A stretch of DNA of 64,000 nt from NCBI RefSeq assembly GCF_029955155.1, contig NZ_JAPNOZ010000010.1:713661-777660 (forward strand), given 5' to 3'. Source of the DNA: Psychrobacillus sp. NEAU-3TGS. Its GTDB lineage: Bacteria; Bacillota; Bacilli; Bacillales_A; Planococcaceae. The position numbers and the translations under genes were made by a program. Under the pieces are notes generated by a model that made no database searches, had not been told where the DNA came from, and saw only the letters and a list, made by a program, of their open reading frames with translations. This document shows positions 61,748 to 64,000 of the stretch, piece after piece; the stretch's first letter is position 1, and every line of letters begins with the position of its first letter.

Positions 61748-62554
61748 CTAAAAAAGTTCATTCTTTCGACTGAGAAGATTGTCACTTGTTTGTTCCTGCA
61801 TTTTATCAGCTTCAGCTTCTACAAAAATATCTTTCCGCTTGCTCCAATCAAATAGCTCTTCTCTAGTAATTGGTTCTTCAACATTCTTTTCAATAGGTCT
61901 AGCATATAAAATATCGCTCGATTTATATATATTTACACTCATTGTTCTTCCATGCACTGCATAATGGTACATAGCAAATGCTAGTTGCTTCCCTTCAATT
62001 GCCCGCAAGCCTCTAAATGGACCGACTAATATCGGATTGATTAATTGAAAAATCCCTTCTGCTAACCGCTCCCCTAATCGAAATTCTGCCCGTCCCCCCG
62101 TCAATAACGAAGGACGGAAAATAAATAGATGCGGTAGCTTTAAGTCAATCAGCTCTTGCTCCATTCTTCCCTTTGTACGGCTATAGAAAAAAGGTGATCT
62201 TTTACTGGATCCAGCGGCAGAGATAACATGAAAGTTGGGAATACCACGCTTTTTAGCTAAAGAAGCAATTCTAAGTGGATATTCCAAATCTACTTTTTCG
62301 AAGTTTTCTCTTGTTTTCGCTTTTTTCATCGTGGTCCCTAAACAGCAAAATAAATCATCCGCAATTTCAAAATCTCTTTCTTCTAGTTTATCGAATTCTC
62401 GAATCTTCACATCTAGTTTTGCATGTGTGTATGTAATGTTTCTTCGAGCAATTATCGTCACTGCAACATATTCTTCACTTTCACATAATTGTTTGACTAA
62501 GTGTTGCCCGGTAAAGCCCGTAGCCCCCACTACGATGGCCGTTCTTTTTGCCAC
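61748..62554 (-). CDS. NAD(P)-binding atypical SDR
   Basis: 268-residue Rossmann protein of the TIP30/HTATIP2-like atypical SDR group: IVVGATGFTGQHLVKQLCES at the N-terminus, DDLFCCLGTTMKKAKTRENF and FHVISAAGSSKRSPFFYSRT with Y-X3-K-like residues. Substrate unknown. GTG 62554 (VAKRTAIVVGATG) lies 6 nt after GAGGAGGG; the longer frame to 62614 has no site. Confidence 0.82.
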   Translation of the reverse strand: MAKRTAIVVGATGFTGQHLVKQLCESEEYVAVTIIARRNITYTHAKLDVKIREFDKLEERDFEIADDLFCCLGTTMKKAKTRENFEKVDLEYPLRIASLAKKRGIPNFHVISAAGSSKRSPFFYSRTKGRMEQELIDLKLPHLFIFRPSLLTGGRAEFRLGERLAEGIFQLINPILVGPFRGLRAIEGKQLAFAMYHYAVHGRTMSVNIYKSSDILYARPIEKNVEEPITREELFDWSKRKDIFVEAEADKMQEQTSDNLLSRKNELF

Positions 62555-62685
62555 CTCAATCCCTCCTCGCTTTTTCCCTTTTGCCTGTCGGAGCAGTGAC
62601 AGGTGCTTTCGCATTTCTAGTTGTCATATACACCTGTCCTTTTCCATACAATATTAAGAATATGCACAGGAAAGGAAGATGAATA

Positions 62686-63689
62686 ATGAAACTAGCTTAT
62701 CTATTAAATACATTACCACACCGGGGTTTATACCCTGCTGACCGTGCGAATGCGCTGTTACCTGCTTTGAAAACATCCGATTATAAGGTTTTTGTGCCTA
62801 GTACTAATACAAGCCTTCTAAACTATTTAGAAAAAAACATATTAAAACATATACTTTTAATAATAATGCACATTTACTAGAAGAAATGAAATCTTTTAAC
62901 CCCAATTGTATAATCCATGATAGTGGAAATTCTGAAAAGGATTTAATTCGCCGTTTAAAAGCTTTGAACTGTCCACTTATTCATTTTGACGATCACGGGG
63001 ATGGCGGCGCTCTAGCTGATCTTGTTTTCCAAGCATTGTATGAAAATCCAAAAGACCTTTCCAAAGAGCATTTTGTTTATGGGCTAACAGGATATATCCC
63101 ATCCCAAGCAATTGTTCCTAAAAATAATAACACGACACAGAATCCACCACATATTGTTGTCGCGTTTCCACATGAGGATCCAGAAAACTTAACATATCGA
63201 ACGCTTAGACATCTTGTGCAACTTCATATTCCTTTGCAGATTAGTGTTTTAGTAGATGAGCACTACAAGCATGATATCTTGGATCTTAAACGGTTTGCAC
63301 TCACTCGAAAATCGATTAAGGTTATCCAGACAGCCACGCCGGATTCTTTTATTACTACTAGTGATATCGTCATAACTTCCGGTTCTTACATGCCTTTCTT
63401 AGTAGCACAATTCCAAATTCCATGTATTATCCTTTGTGCACACGAGGAGGAAGTGAATTACGCCTTCCCACAGGAAGGACATGGCTTCGCAAATTTAGGG
63501 CTAGGTCGGAAAATAAAACAATCGTACTTACAAAATGCCGTTATGGAAATTATACTGCATGATAATCGAAGAAAAGCTTATATCCAAAAACAAAAAAACT
63601 TTGACTTTACTCCTAATTTAGTAGAAGTAGTAGAACTGATTGAACAAACGATTGCAAATAAAAAAGCTGAAGAAGAAATCGCACGTTAA
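62686..63689 (+). pseudogene. PseG/SpsG-like nucleotide-sugar protein, single frameshift
   Basis: The first frame (62686-62880) gives KLAYLLNTLPHRGLYPADRA to YLEKN and then runs into a foreign tail. The frame of 62886-63689 takes over, and its upstream codons read TFNNNAHLLEEMKSFNP. Adding one A to the A7 tract (62832-62838) joins them into 334 residues. The second half has GHGFANLGLGRKI and the GT-B fold pattern of PseG/SpsG-type hydrolases (CMP-sugar or spore polysaccharide pathways). Assignment is tentative. AGGAAAGGAAG upstream. Confidence 0.6.
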
Positions 63690-63736
63690 ACCCATTTTTA
63701 TGCTACAATAGGGCAAAAAGCTGAAGGTGATTATTC

Positions 63737-63919
63737 ATGACAAAAGATCAACTACAAGCGGAAATTGCTGAGTTAAAAATGGACTATATCCGATTACAAG
63801 GTGACATGGAAAAACTAGAGTCGAATGGCCACCCCACTCAAGTAGAAAACGCCGAACGTAGATTAGCCAAAATGGAAGAAGACCTTGCAGAACTAAACAA
63901 ACAGCTCGCGGCACTATAG
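63737..63919 (+). CDS. SE1832 family small coiled-coil protein
   Basis: 60-residue protein, almost wholly one coiled coil (QLQAEIAELKMDYIRLQGDM, ENAERRLAKMEEDLAELNKQ). Fits the SE1832 family of small Bacillales proteins of unknown role. GAAGGTGAT precedes the ATG. Confidence 0.85.
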   Translation: MTKDQLQAEIAELKMDYIRLQGDMEKLESNGHPTQVENAERRLAKMEEDLAELNKQLAAL

Positions 63920-63952
63920 TCCGTTGAGCTTTCTTTTTGGAGGAAATAATAT

Positions 63953-64000
63953 ATGAGCTTATTAAATGTAGAAAATTTGGGACATACATTCGGAGATCGT
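63953..64000 (+). CDS. ABC-F type ATP-binding protein, partial (N-terminus only)
   Basis: Sixteen residues (MSLLNVENLGHTFGDR) before the window ends, with GGAGGAAAT at the right distance. The start resembles ABC-F ribosome-associated ATPases such as YkpA/YbiT. Too short to be sure. Confidence 0.6.
   Translation, partial: MSLLNVENLGHTFGDR

Noticed and set aside
1-64000. CRISPR arrays, tRNA/rRNA genes, phage or transposase genes
   Set aside because: None seen on either strand; the repeat arrays are degenerate, lack spacers of uniform length and have no cas genes.

Overview
The window reads as the chromosome of a low-GC, endospore-forming member of the Bacillales. The gene order argS - ywiB - speB - speE - pbpG - ywhD - ywhB - ywgA - ywfO - rsfA - lipL - hemQ - (cwlJ) gerQ - ywdK - ywdI - ung - pdxK follows the Bacillus subtilis ywi/ywh/ywg/ywf/ywd region. 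Forespore and germination genes (pbpG, rsfA, cwlJ, gerQ) confirm a spore former. Protein style and repeats suggest Planococcaceae (for example Psychrobacillus or Sporosarcina); that placement is inference.

Layout. (1) 1-13323 is an accessory transport and catabolism island. It holds three paralogous cytosine-deaminase-like amidohydrolases, two paralogous family-5 substrate-binding lipoproteins, one peptide-type ABC permease/ATPase set, a LytS/YesN-type two-component system and a frameshifted solute:sodium symporter. (2) 13929-31817 is the conserved core: arginyl-tRNA synthesis, polyamines, a sporulation PBP, dNTP hydrolase, lipoylation, heme, germination, uracil repair and B6 salvage. (3) 31936-37686 carries bacillithiol deacetylase (yojF-bshB2, frameshifted), a YjiH membrane protein and threonine catabolism (tdh-kbl). 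(4) 37810-49410 is an amino-sugar or glycoside island: an SBP, four ABC subunits, two TIM-barrel isomerases, a Gfo/Idh dehydrogenase, a ROK regulator, a GlcNAc-type kinase and a nagA'-'nagB deletion fusion, with a cre site and a 43-nt hairpin in the leader. (5) 49513-52503 holds miscellaneous genes. (6) 52989-57069 is a thiol-oxidation module: bdbD-bdbC-resA, a sensorless BlaR1-like M56 protease with a BlaI repressor, and a membrane-anchored two-domain VOC protein. Three matching ACTACA-N3-TGTAGT operators tie it into one predicted regulon. (7) 57324-64000 holds topB, doxX, an XRE-cupin regulator, an FMN reductase, an SDR, a frameshifted PseG-like gene, an SE1832 protein and the start of an ABC-F gene.

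Two families of non-coding repeats stand out. One is a compound hairpin element present twice (24171-24305 and 57092-57289), each time ending just upstream of a gene's ribosome binding site. The other consists of arrays with a period of about 21 nt, built on a GGTTGCTYTC core and closed by a conserved GGTTGCCCTTANCC box, at three sites.

Caution: at least five genes carry a one-base deletion, four of them in A/T homopolymers, so some broken genes may be sequencing errors. No rRNA, tRNA, CRISPR array or intact transposase was seen.
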